A stretch of 64,000 nt of DNA, from contig NZ_LMIE01000012.1 in assembly GCF_001428625.1 (NCBI RefSeq), forward strand, positions 418,388-482,387. Direction: 5' to 3'. The notes beneath the pieces were generated by a model. That model was given only the letters and a program-made list of their open reading frames with translations, searched no databases and had not been told where the DNA came from. Positions within the stretch are counted from its first letter, which is position 1. Every line of letters starts with the position of its first letter. Both the position numbers and the translations under genes were made by a program. This stretch comes from Hydrogenophaga sp. Root209 (GTDB lineage Bacteria > Pseudomonadota > Gammaproteobacteria > Burkholderiales > Burkholderiaceae_C). Shown in pieces: positions 8,935 through 16,725 of the stretch.

Positions 8935-9921
8935 ATGGCACTGACGATCCCTTTATTCCACCGTCCCGGCAGCATCCTGTTCCTCGACGATGACACCGAC
9001 TACCTCGACATGCTCGGTATGGTGATTCCGACGCATTGGCAGGTGGAGCTGTTTTCTCGGCCGTCGGGCTTTGCGCAGCGCATGCAGCAGGAGCCGGCGC
9101 GGTGGGAAGCCGACGCGATGCTGCAACTGCAAATGATCGAGCGCTGGCGCCAGGGACAGCCGCTGCTGCCGCAGATCCTGCGCTACTGGGCGGTGAACCC
9201 GGCACGCTACCAGTTGGTGAAGACCTGCGTGGTCGACTATGCGATGCCCGGCACCGACGGCTTGAAGGTGCTCAACACCTTGCTGGACTGGCCTGGTTCG
9301 CGCGTGCTGCTGACCGGCCAGGCCGACGAGCAGATCGCCATCCAGGCCTTCAACAACGGTCTGATCGACCAGTTCGTGCCCAAACAGACCACCGACATCA
9401 CGCGTCACCTTATGGGTGTCTTGCGCAAGCTCATGCACGCGCCGCACCCACGCCTTAACACCCTGTGGCGTAGCGCGCTGCAGCCGTCGCAACAATCGCT
9501 GCTGCAGATTCCGTCCATCGCGCAGGCCCTGCAGGCTTTCGCCACTCAGAACTGGGTCGAGTACGCCGTGTTGGGAGAGCCGTTTGGCCTGATCGGTCTC
9601 GACGGCGCGGGCGATGCCCACTGGCTGCAGCTGGAGCCCACCAGCAGCCTGGGTGACCTGGCCGAACTCGCGGGCTCGGCCGGGCTGGGCTTCGACGTGG
9701 TGCGCGCTGTGCAGGCGGGCAACCAGTTGGCTGCGGTGGAACTGCACCAGCAACTCAATCTGGGCGGGCCGGTGCGCACCTCGCCGGCCTTCAGCCTGGG
9801 TGATGACAAGCTGATCACGGCGGCGGTGTTCTCACTTGACGCCACCGACCTGCCGCACCCCATCTACGGCTACCGGCGTTTCCTGGACGCCGAAGGCCAC
9901 CGCAGCGTTCAGGACAACTGA
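8935..9921 (+). CDS. Response regulator paired with the CqsS-type kinase
   Basis: A 328-residue protein with an N-terminal receiver domain: acidic residues LDDD at 17-20, phosphoacceptor Asp101 in VVDYAMPGTDG, then RVLLTGQAD and FVPK for the conserved Thr and Lys. About 40 extra residues lie between the acidic pair and the phosphoacceptor, enlarging the receiver. The C-terminal 180 residues contain no helix-turn-helix or GGDEF/EAL domain that I recognise. This resembles the position and architecture of LqsR/JqsR, which is an inference from context. It is translated just after the kinase and overlaps the end of cqsA by 13 bases, tail to tail. Confidence 0.8.
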   Translation: MALTIPLFHRPGSILFLDDDTDYLDMLGMVIPTHWQVELFSRPSGFAQRMQQEPARWEADAMLQLQMIERWRQGQPLLPQILRYWAVNPARYQLVKTCVVDYAMPGTDGLKVLNTLLDWPGSRVLLTGQADEQIAIQAFNNGLIDQFVPKQTTDITRHLMGVLRKLMHAPHPRLNTLWRSALQPSQQSLLQIPSIAQALQAFATQNWVEYAVLGEPFGLIGLDGAGDAHWLQLEPTSSLGDLAELAGSAGLGFDVVRAVQAGNQLAAVELHQQLNLGGPVRTSPAFSLGDDKLITAAVFSLDATDLPHPIYGYRRFLDAEGHRSVQDN

Positions 9922-11156
9922 GCGCACGCCGCGCGGGCGCGCCGCGCAATGGGCCAGTCCCACGGCTTGACCATGGGCGCCAGTTCGCGCGCCACGGCGG
10001 CCACATGGTCCAGCTCCGCATCGGTGAGCGCAGCGTGCAGCGTGAGGCGCACCATGGTGCGGTTGCGGCTGGTGGCGGGCGCGCAGAATACGGCGCCAAA
10101 CACATCCCGCTCCTCCAACAGATCGCGCAGCACCATAGTGGCCGGTTCGGTGCCAGCCTCCAGGGCGATGATCTGTTCGGTTCCCTGGTGGATCGGGTAG
10201 CCCAGATCGCTGAGCATGCCGCGCAACTGGCGCGTGTGGGCGTGCAGGCGCGCGCGCTCGGTGTCGCTGCGGCGGATCACGTCCAGCGTGGCGTCGAGTG
10301 CGGCAATCTCGTGCGGCAGCAGGCAGGAGCTGAACATATTGGGATAGCTGGTGCTCAGCACGTAGTTGCGCATGGCCGCGGGCACGCTCAGGAAACCGGC
10401 ACGTCCGGCAAACGCCTTGGCCAGGCTGGCGGTGATGAAGTGCACCCGGTGACTCAGGCCGAGCTCGGCGCACAGGCCCGCGCCCTGCGGACCATGCGTA
10501 CCCAGCGAATGCGATTCGTCCACCAGCGTCATGCAACCCCACCGCTCGGCCACCTCCACCACCTGCACCAGAGGCGACACGGCGCCCGTGGTGCTGTAGA
10601 TCGAATCCACCACGATCACACCGGCGCCGTGGCGCTGCACCAGCCGGTCCAGGTGCTCGGCGTCGTTGTGACGGAACGGGTGGGTGGTGGCCCCGGCGCG
10701 ACGCGCACCTTCCCACAGCGAGGTGTGGGCCAGCGTGTCCATGTAGATCACGGTCTTCTCGTCAGCGATGGACTGCAGCAGACCCAGGTTGGCCGCGTAG
10801 CCCGACTGGCAGATGAGACCGTCTTCCTGACCAAGCATGTGGGCGAGCTTGAGTTCGAGCTTGCGCGCTGGATGCTCGTCCAGCAGGAACACGCCGGACT
10901 GGATGACGAACTCGGAGTCGGTCTTGATCGCCAGCGTCTGCGCCTGAACGATCTCGGAATGGCCGGTGAGGCTGAGGTAGTCGTTGCCGTTGAGCCGCAC
11001 CGCGCCGGGACCCGCCTCACGACCATGCAACAGTGAGCGCCCGCTCCAGAGTGTGTCCCAACGGGTGGTGAATTCGCGCTGAATGCGCCCCGCCAGATGG
11101 TCGGAGATCGGTGGGCAGGAGGGTGCTTTTTCCCGAGAGCAGGCCAACAACGTCAT
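9909..11156 (-). CDS. cqsA: CqsA/LqsA/JqsA-type alpha-hydroxyketone autoinducer synthase
   Basis: A 415-residue PLP-dependent enzyme of the alpha-oxoamine synthase fold. The PLP lysine is Lys247 (ITASLAKAFAGRAG), and VDESHSLGTHG supplies the cofactor Asp and His. Stretches such as HTSLWEGAR, QRHGAGVIVVDSIYST and FGAVFCAPATSRN match Vibrio CqsA as I recall it, and separate it from BioF and KBL. CqsA condenses an acyl-CoA with S-adenosylmethionine to give the CAI-1 precursor; the chain length here is unknown. An AAAGGA ribosome-binding site supports the ATG at 11156. It faces the kinase-regulator pair, completing a signal synthase/sensor/regulator set. Confidence 0.9.
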   Translation of the reverse strand: MTLLACSREKAPSCPPISDHLAGRIQREFTTRWDTLWSGRSLLHGREAGPGAVRLNGNDYLSLTGHSEIVQAQTLAIKTDSEFVIQSGVFLLDEHPARKLELKLAHMLGQEDGLICQSGYAANLGLLQSIADEKTVIYMDTLAHTSLWEGARRAGATTHPFRHNDAEHLDRLVQRHGAGVIVVDSIYSTTGAVSPLVQVVEVAERWGCMTLVDESHSLGTHGPQGAGLCAELGLSHRVHFITASLAKAFAGRAGFLSVPAAMRNYVLSTSYPNMFSSCLLPHEIAALDATLDVIRRSDTERARLHAHTRQLRGMLSDLGYPIHQGTEQIIALEAGTEPATMVLRDLLEERDVFGAVFCAPATSRNRTMVRLTLHAALTDAELDHVAAVARELAPMVKPWDWPIARRARAACAQLS

Positions 11157-11189
11157 GGAGCAATCCTTTTGGAATGGAAAACCCCATTG

Positions 11190-11219
11190 AAAAAAAAAAT
11201 TCGTGAAAAAACACACGAA
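11190..11219 (-). terminator. Terminator-like hairpin in the leader of cqsA
   Basis: On the minus strand, TTCGTG (11219-11214) and CACGAA (11205-11200) can pair across an 8-base loop and are followed directly by ten T residues (11199-11190). This looks like a weak intrinsic terminator. It could end transcription of the upstream dioxygenase gene, or act as an attenuator 33 bases before the cqsA ATG. Alternatively the stretch is just the AT-rich core of the cqsA promoter. Confidence 0.5.
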
Positions 11220-11239
11220 CCCTGTCAACCCTGACAGGG
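11220..11239. promoter_or_regulatory. Lux-box-like operator overlapping a -35 element of cqsA
   Basis: The 20-base sequence CCCTGTCAACCCTGACAGGG is a perfect inverted repeat with a 4-base centre and lux-box geometry (CTGT-N8-ACAG). On the minus strand it contains a consensus TTGACA (11228-11223). At an 18-base spacing lies ACGAAT (11204-11199), a poor but possible -10. The half-sites equal those at 7486-7501. An activator or repressor of cqsA could bind here. Confidence 0.6.
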
Positions 11240-11334
11240 GTTGTGAGGCATTCTTCTCAAATTGCGGGCAGCTCGCGCGACCAGCGGTTGCCGGCAAGCC
11301 ACATCGGTGGCACAGACCCCGCGCGCTTCAGCGC

Positions 11335-12459
11335 TCAGTTCTGGCGCCAGGGCAGCGCATGGTGGCGCCAGCCACCTTGCTGCCCGCGGTGCGCATGCGC
11401 ATCCGGATCGCCCTCGAATCCCTCCAGGATGTTGTAGGCCTCCAGGCCGAGCTCGGTGGCGCGTTTGGCCGCGGCGATCGAGCGCACGCCACTGCGACAC
11501 AACAACACGATCTTCTTGCCACCCGCCGCCTGGCGCACCTGCGCATCGAAGTCGGGGTTCATCGCCATCCCGGGCCACTGCTTCCAGGCCACCGGCACCG
11601 CGCCCGGCACGAAGCCGACCCACTCCCGCTCGGCATCGGTGCGCACATCCACCAGCACAGCCTCGCCGGCCTGCACCCATTGCCAGGCCAGCTGCGGCGT
11701 CACGTCGCCCGCGTAGCTGCCCGCGTGCGGACCGGCCGCGAGCCGGGGCTCCATGAACACGACGCCGCCCGCGTCGTGGCGCTGCCCCGACATGAGATTG
11801 GCGGGCACAGCCTCGTCCATGCGCCGGGGCCTGGGGAGGTTGAGCGACTCCATCAAGGCGATGAACTCGGACTCGCTCTTGCCCGCGACACGTTCGTTGT
11901 GCTTCTTCTCGGCGCCGATGGTGGAGTGGTGGCGCCCGTGGTAGTCGTGTCCTGGCCAGACGGTGGTGTCGTCCGGCAGATCGAACAGCACCTGGGTGAT
12001 GCTGTGGTACAGCTCTTTCGCACTGCCCGACTGGAAATCGGTGCGGCCGCAGCCACCGATGAGCAACGTGTCGCCCGTGAAGACGTGGTGCCTCCAGACC
12101 AGGCTCATGCTGCCAGCGGTGTGACCGGGCGTGTGCAGCGCGCGCAGCACCTCGCCGCCAAAGCTCAGCGTGTCGCCGTGGGCAAGCTGCACTCCGGCGG
12201 TACCGATGCCGCAACCCTGTGGCGCCGCCGTCTTGGCCCCTGCCAGTTCGGCCAGCTTGCCGGCGCTGGTGATGTGATCCGCGTGCGCGTGGGTCTCCAC
12301 CGTCCAGACCAGTTTCAGGCCGTACTCGCGAAGCACGGCGAGATCTCGCTCGATCTGTTCGTCCACCGGGTCGATGATGAGAGCGTCGCGGGTGATCTGG
12401 TCGAACAGCACGTACGTGAACGTGCTGGAGGCGGCATCGAAGAGCTGAATTGGTTTCAT
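11335..12459 (-). CDS. Persulfide dioxygenase-rhodanese fusion protein
   Basis: A 374-residue two-domain enzyme. Residues 1-235 are a metallo-beta-lactamase-fold dioxygenase of the ETHE1 kind: THAHADH iron ligands, HTPGHTAGS, FTGDTLLIGGCGRTDF and WPGHDYHG. Residues about 265-365 are a rhodanese domain with active cysteine in CRSGVRS. Such fusions (BpPRF type) oxidise glutathione persulfide to sulfite and then make or use thiosulfate, so a cytoplasmic sulfide-detoxifying role is likely. The start at 12459 gives the family's MKPIQLFD opening. It is transcribed towards cqsA, with 178 bases between. No dedicated sulfide regulator is visible next to it. Confidence 0.88.
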   Translation of the reverse strand: MKPIQLFDAASSTFTYVLFDQITRDALIIDPVDEQIERDLAVLREYGLKLVWTVETHAHADHITSAGKLAELAGAKTAAPQGCGIGTAGVQLAHGDTLSFGGEVLRALHTPGHTAGSMSLVWRHHVFTGDTLLIGGCGRTDFQSGSAKELYHSITQVLFDLPDDTTVWPGHDYHGRHHSTIGAEKKHNERVAGKSESEFIALMESLNLPRPRRMDEAVPANLMSGQRHDAGGVVFMEPRLAAGPHAGSYAGDVTPQLAWQWVQAGEAVLVDVRTDAEREWVGFVPGAVPVAWKQWPGMAMNPDFDAQVRQAAGGKKIVLLCRSGVRSIAAAKRATELGLEAYNILEGFEGDPDAHAHRGQQGGWRHHALPWRQN

Positions 12460-12755
12460 GATGCATAGCATGCCACCGGCTGGACTCTGTGGATGTGACC
12501 CAAGTCGAATGCGACGTTGTTAGCATGCAAACTTGCACTGGGCTTACATCCTGCTGACGCAGCGGTTTTCAACAGAACAATGCCGAATACAGATATCGGA
12601 TGAACCCGCTTTTAAGTGGCTTTTTGTACGCTATTCAAGGCCTGTGAAAGCAGCAACGTCAGCCAAAGGAATCATGGTCGGTGAAAACCCTGTCGAGGGG
12701 AGCGAGCTGCGGGCCGCATGATGCACAAACCTCAACCCAGACTGGAGACAAACAC
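12460..12755. other. Divergent intergenic region, no gene seen
   Basis: The 296 bases between the persulfide dioxygenase and the TRAP operon are less GC-rich than their surroundings, as expected of a promoter region. A short inverted repeat TGCAA-AC-TTGCA lies at 12526-12537. No convincing coding sequence or RNA gene was found. Confidence 0.5.
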
Positions 12756-13874
12756 ATGTCAGACAAGAAAACCGTGACGTCACGCCGCGGCATGCTGAAA
12801 GGCGCGGCCGTTGCGGCTGGCGCCATGTCGGTGCCGATGATTGCGACCGCGCAGACCACGTCGTTGCGCTTCCAGAGCACCTGGCCCTCGAAGGACATCT
12901 TCCACGAGTACGCCCAGGACTTCGCCAAGAAGGTCAACGACATGGCCGGGGGCAAGCTCAAGATCGAAGTGCTGCCCTCCGGCTCCGTGGTCCCGGCTTT
13001 CCAGCTGCTCGAAGCGGTGGCCAAAGGCACGCTGGACGGCGGCCATGGCGTGGTGGCTTACCACTACGGCAAGAACTCGGCACTCGCCCTGTGGGGTTCC
13101 GGCCCTGCGTACGGCATGGATCCCAACATGGTCCTGGCCTGGCACAACTACGGCGGCGGCAAGGCGCTTCTGGAAGAGATCTACGCCAGTCTGAATCTGG
13201 ACGTGACCTCCTTCCTGTACGGCCCCATGCCCACGCAGCCGCTGGGCTGGTTCAAGAAGCCCGTGGCCAAAGTGGCCGACATGAAGGGCCTGAAGTTCCG
13301 CACCGTGGGCCTGGCCGTTGACGTGTTCACCGAAATGGGCACCGCGGTCAATCCGTTGCCCGGTGGCGAGATCGTGCCCGCGCTGGACCGCGGCCTGATC
13401 GACGCAGCCGAGTTCAACAACGCATCGTCGGACCGCCTGCTGGGCTTCCCCGACGTGGCCAAGAACTGCATGCTGCAGAGCTTCCACCAGTCTGGCGAAC
13501 AGTTCGAAATCTTGTTCAACAAGACCAAGCTCAATGCCCTGCCGGCCGAGCTGAAGGCCATCGTCGACTACGCCGTGCAAGCGGCCAGCGCCGACATGAG
13601 CTGGAAGGCCATCCAGCGCAACTCGCAGGACTACATCGAGCTGAAGAAGCAAGGCGTGAAGTTCTACAAGACACCGGACCCGATCCTGCGCGCGCAGCTC
13701 GAAGCCTGGGACAAGACGATTGCAAAGAAGGCCGGAGAAAACGCCATCTTCAAGAAGGTGCTGGACTCGCAGAAGGCATTCGCCCAGCGCGCCGGCCAGT
13801 GGCAGAACGACTACCTGGTCGATTTCAAGATGGCCTACAACCACTACTTCGGCAAAGGCGCCAAGAAGTCCTGA
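12756..13874 (+). CDS. TRAP transporter periplasmic substrate-binding protein (DctP-type)
   Basis: A 372-residue binding protein with a twin-arginine signal peptide (SRRGMLKGAAVAAGAM, cleavage after about residue 34, IATAQ). The mature chain has the TRAP extracytoplasmic opening LRFQSTWPSKDIFHEYAQDFAKKV and the LKFRTVGLAVDVF segment, which holds the arginine that usually binds the ligand carboxylate. It resembles the binding proteins of the mannitol/chloroaromatic TRAP group; the true ligand is unknown, with a hydroxy- or aromatic acid plausible. GGAGA precedes the ATG by 8 bases. The hairpin at 13893-13921 probably keeps its mRNA above that of the permease genes. Confidence 0.9.
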   Translation: MSDKKTVTSRRGMLKGAAVAAGAMSVPMIATAQTTSLRFQSTWPSKDIFHEYAQDFAKKVNDMAGGKLKIEVLPSGSVVPAFQLLEAVAKGTLDGGHGVVAYHYGKNSALALWGSGPAYGMDPNMVLAWHNYGGGKALLEEIYASLNLDVTSFLYGPMPTQPLGWFKKPVAKVADMKGLKFRTVGLAVDVFTEMGTAVNPLPGGEIVPALDRGLIDAAEFNNASSDRLLGFPDVAKNCMLQSFHQSGEQFEILFNKTKLNALPAELKAIVDYAVQAASADMSWKAIQRNSQDYIELKKQGVKFYKTPDPILRAQLEAWDKTIAKKAGENAIFKKVLDSQKAFAQRAGQWQNDYLVDFKMAYNHYFGKGAKKS

Positions 13875-13892
13875 TCGGACTTTGCTGAACTC

Positions 13893-13921
13893 GGGGCGCC
13901 TGCAGGCGCCCCTTTCTGTTT
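13893..13921 (+). terminator. Intrinsic terminator/attenuator inside the TRAP operon
   Basis: GGGGCGCC, a TGCA loop and GGCGCCCC form a perfect 8-bp stem followed by TTTCTGTTT. It stands between the binding-protein gene and the small permease gene, where partial termination would yield excess binding protein. Confidence 0.8.
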
Positions 13922-13933
13922 CTGGAAATTCAC

Positions 13934-14554
13934 ATGCAAAAACTATTACTGGCCGTTGACAGCCTGTCGACCTGGTTCGGCAAGGCCTGCGCCTGGACCG
14001 TCATCGGACTCACGCTGTTGATCACGTGGGAAGTGTTTTCCCGCTATGTGCTCAATACCCCTCACGCCTGGGTGCTCGACGCCCAGATCATGTTGTACGG
14101 CGTGCTCTTCATGAGCGCGGGCGCCTACACGCTGGCCAAGAGCGGCCATGTGCGCGGTGACGTGCTCTACGGATTCTTTAGCCCGCGCACGCAAGCCGGC
14201 TGGGATCTTGCCCTCTACATCCTTTTTTTCCTGCCCGGTATCGTGGCTCTCACCTACGCCGGCTGGTTCTTCGCCAACGAATCGCTCGCCATCCGCGAGC
14301 AGACCTTCAACGCCGATCCCATTCCCGTCTACCCGTTCAAGTTCGTGGTGCCGATCGCGGGAGCCTTCCTGCTGCTGCAGGGGATTGTGGAAATCATCCG
14401 CTGCGTGATCTGCCTGCAAACGGGCGAATGGCCCAAGCGGGAAGAGGACGTGGAAGAAGTCGATGTCGAAAAACTCAAGGAAATGGTGCACGTGAAAGAC
14501 GCTGACCTCGCCGACCTGGAGCAGCTGGCTCCGCAGAAGGGTGGCCAGAAATGA
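13934..14554 (+). CDS. TRAP transporter small permease (DctQ-type)
   Basis: A 206-residue inner-membrane protein with four predicted membrane segments (about 15-35, 52-72, 90-112, 130-155). It carries the family pattern WEVFSRYVLNTPHAWVLDAQIMLY near residues 31-55. The C-terminal 45 residues are a long acidic, lysine-rich cytoplasmic tail (REEDVEEVDVEKLKEM), longer than in typical DctQ proteins. It overlaps the large permease gene by 4 bases (ATGA), so the two are translationally coupled and form the membrane domain of the transporter. Confidence 0.9.
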   Translation: MQKLLLAVDSLSTWFGKACAWTVIGLTLLITWEVFSRYVLNTPHAWVLDAQIMLYGVLFMSAGAYTLAKSGHVRGDVLYGFFSPRTQAGWDLALYILFFLPGIVALTYAGWFFANESLAIREQTFNADPIPVYPFKFVVPIAGAFLLLQGIVEIIRCVICLQTGEWPKREEDVEEVDVEKLKEMVHVKDADLADLEQLAPQKGGQK

Positions 14555-16590
14555 CGATCCGCAAAGAACTCTGGTTCGGCTTCGTGCTGATGGCGATCAT
14601 CAGTGTCGCCGCGATCACCATGGTGTTCAGTGTGGACACCATGACCAACGGCCACTACGGCCTGCTGATGCTCTCGCTGGTGGTGGTTGCCATCATGCTG
14701 GGCTTCCCCACCGCCTTCACCCTCATGGGCATGGGCATGATGTTCGCGTTCTTCGCCTACCACTCGGGTGACCAATCGGCCGCGGGCGCGATGCAACAGA
14801 CGCTGGACCTGATGGTGCAGCGTGCGTTCTCGGTGATGGGCAGCGACGTGCTCATTTCGATTCCGCTGTTCGTGTTCATGGGTTACCTCGTGGAGCGCGC
14901 CAACCTGATCGACAAGCTGTACCGCAGCCTGCACCTGGCCCTGGCCCGCGTGCCCGGTTCGCTGGGTGTGGCCACGCTGGTGACCTGCGCCGTGTTCGCC
15001 ACCGCCACCGGCATCGTGGGCGCGGTTGTCACGCTCATGGGCCTGCTGGCCCTGCCGCAGATGTTGCGCGCGGGCTACGACGTGCGCCTGTCCGCCGGTG
15101 TCATCACCGCCGGCGGCTGCCTGGGCATCCTGATCCCGCCCTCGGTGCTGCTGATCGTGTACGGCGCCACCGCCGGTGTGTCGGTGGTGCAGCTGTACGC
15201 CGGTGCCTTCTTCCCCGGCATCATGCTGGCCGGTCTGTACATCGTGTACGTGATCATCATGGCCAAGATCAAACCGGACTGGGCGCCCCCACTCACCATG
15301 GCGCAGCGTTTCGTGCCGCTGCCGCCACGGCTCACGGCCGTTGGTGCCACCGGTGATGGCTGGGCTGTGTCCAACCTGATCAAGGCACTCAAGGGCAAGC
15401 GCAACCAGGACGTGTCCACCAAGTACCTGCTGGGCCAGTTGAGCATTGCCCTGCTGCCGGCCATTCTGTTCGCCGCTGTTGCCGTGATGAGCTACCAGAG
15501 CGCCACCACCGTGGTGCCGGTGGAAACCTACGACGAACTGCAGCCCATGGGCAGCGGTGCCAGCGTGGACGAAAACGACTACCAGGGCAGCCTGGCCGAC
15601 CCGCCGGCGCAAGAGAGTGGTCTGGCAGAACCTCCTTCAGAAGCAGGCGGCCTGGCAGAACCCCCGTCCGACGATGCGGTGGCCGAGCCACCCGGTGCGA
15701 AAGCCGATGCCGTGGCAGCCCCACCAGGCGCCGAAGAAGACGCCCCGGCCGCAGGCCCCGCAGTTGATGCCGTGGCCGAGCCAGCGGCAGCCGCCGCGCC
15801 AGCGGGTGACACCGCCGAGCCGGTGGCCACCACCAAGCCCGCGTCCATGAGCTTCTGGATCGGCCTGGCCGTGGGCCTGCTGGCCATGGTGATCTTCTAT
15901 GCCATCCTGAGCTTCACCCGGCTGGAAGTCTTCAAGATGCTGCTCACCAGCTTCTTCCCGCTGTTGGTGCTGATCCTGTCTGTGCTGGGATCCATCGTCT
16001 TTGGTCTTACCACGCCCACGGAAGCAGCGGCCGTCGGCGCATTCGGTGGATTTGTCCTGGCAGCGGCCTACCGGCAACTCACCTTCGGCGTGATCAAGGA
16101 AAGTGTGTTCCTCACGGCCAAGACGAGCGCCATGGTGTGCTGGCTGTTCGTGGGATCGGCCATCTTCTCGGCGGCGTTCGCACTGCTGGGCGGGCAGGAG
16201 CTGGTCGAGACCTGGGTGCTGAGCATGAACCTGTCCAAGACCGAGTTCCTGATCCTGTCGCAGGTGATCATCTTCGTGCTCGGCTGGCCGCTGGAGTGGA
16301 CCGAGATCATCGTGATCTTCATGCCTATCTTCGTTCCGCTCCTGGACAACTTCGGCGTGGACCCACTGTTCTTCGGTTTGCTGGTCGCGCTGAACCTGCA
16401 GACCGCATTCTTGAGTCCGCCGGTGGCCATGAGCGCGTTCTACCTGAAGGGCGTGGCGCCGAAGCACGTGACGCTGAACCAGATCTTTGCCGGCATGCTG
16501 CCGTTCATGGGCATCCAGGTGCTGGCCATCATCTTGCTGTACCAGTTCCCCGCCATCGGCATGTGGCTGCCACAGGTGCTTTACCGCTGA
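14551..16590 (+). CDS. TRAP transporter large permease (DctM-type) with a low-complexity insert
   Basis: A 679-residue inner-membrane protein, longer than the usual 430-600. Residues 1-320 and 433-679 hold the DctM membrane helices, with GCLGILIPPSVLLIVYG and the second half VFGLTTPTEAAAVGAFGG as conserved repeats. Between them residues about 331-432 are Ala/Pro/Glu-rich, with repeated LAEPPS-like units and no hydrophobic segment. The insert is in frame and has normal base composition, so it reads as a real loop rather than an error. The transporter uses a sodium or proton gradient for uptake of the ligand brought by the binding protein. A clear terminator follows. Confidence 0.9.
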   Translation: MTIRKELWFGFVLMAIISVAAITMVFSVDTMTNGHYGLLMLSLVVVAIMLGFPTAFTLMGMGMMFAFFAYHSGDQSAAGAMQQTLDLMVQRAFSVMGSDVLISIPLFVFMGYLVERANLIDKLYRSLHLALARVPGSLGVATLVTCAVFATATGIVGAVVTLMGLLALPQMLRAGYDVRLSAGVITAGGCLGILIPPSVLLIVYGATAGVSVVQLYAGAFFPGIMLAGLYIVYVIIMAKIKPDWAPPLTMAQRFVPLPPRLTAVGATGDGWAVSNLIKALKGKRNQDVSTKYLLGQLSIALLPAILFAAVAVMSYQSATTVVPVETYDELQPMGSGASVDENDYQGSLADPPAQESGLAEPPSEAGGLAEPPSDDAVAEPPGAKADAVAAPPGAEEDAPAAGPAVDAVAEPAAAAAPAGDTAEPVATTKPASMSFWIGLAVGLLAMVIFYAILSFTRLEVFKMLLTSFFPLLVLILSVLGSIVFGLTTPTEAAAVGAFGGFVLAAAYRQLTFGVIKESVFLTAKTSAMVCWLFVGSAIFSAAFALLGGQELVETWVLSMNLSKTEFLILSQVIIFVLGWPLEWTEIIVIFMPIFVPLLDNFGVDPLFFGLLVALNLQTAFLSPPVAMSAFYLKGVAPKHVTLNQIFAGMLPFMGIQVLAIILLYQFPAIGMWLPQVLYR

Positions 16591-16617
16591 TCCGGCGGGC
16601 CGCAACCACGCAGAACA

Positions 16618-16642
16618 GGGGCGCGCGAGCGCCCCTTTTTTT
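16618..16642 (+). terminator. Intrinsic terminator of the TRAP operon
   Basis: GGGGCGC, loop GCGA, and GCGCCCC form a 7-bp GC stem followed by seven T residues, 28 bases after the large permease stop codon. Confidence 0.88.
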
Positions 16643-16661
16643 GCCCAAACGCGTTAACATT

Positions 16662-16677
16662 ACGTTTACGTAAACGT
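16662..16677. promoter_or_regulatory. Perfect 16-bp palindrome upstream of ppk2-icmF
   Basis: ACGTTTACGTAAACGT is a perfect palindrome in an AT-rich stretch just after the TRAP terminator and about 50 bases before the PPK2 start. Its TTTACGTAAA core resembles published operators of MerR-family LiuR regulators of branched-chain amino acid catabolism. That would suit icmF downstream, but the assignment is an inference from memory of the motif. Confidence 0.55.
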
Positions 16678-16725
16678 CAACCAAAACGGGCTCGCAAAAC
16701 AGCGCCCGTGCACCGAACGGAACCC

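Noticed and set aside
12526-12537. TGCAA-AC-TTGCA as a specific operator for the TRAP operon
   Set aside because: The arms are only five bases and it lies more than 200 bases from the start, so it could be chance.
14329-15612. Long open frame antisense to the TRAP permease genes
   Set aside because: It is His/Gln/Arg-rich, has no domain pattern and mirrors codon bias of the opposite strand in GC-rich DNA. Similar long antisense frames at 1049-2545, 16666-18957 and 19129-21423 were rejected for the same reason.
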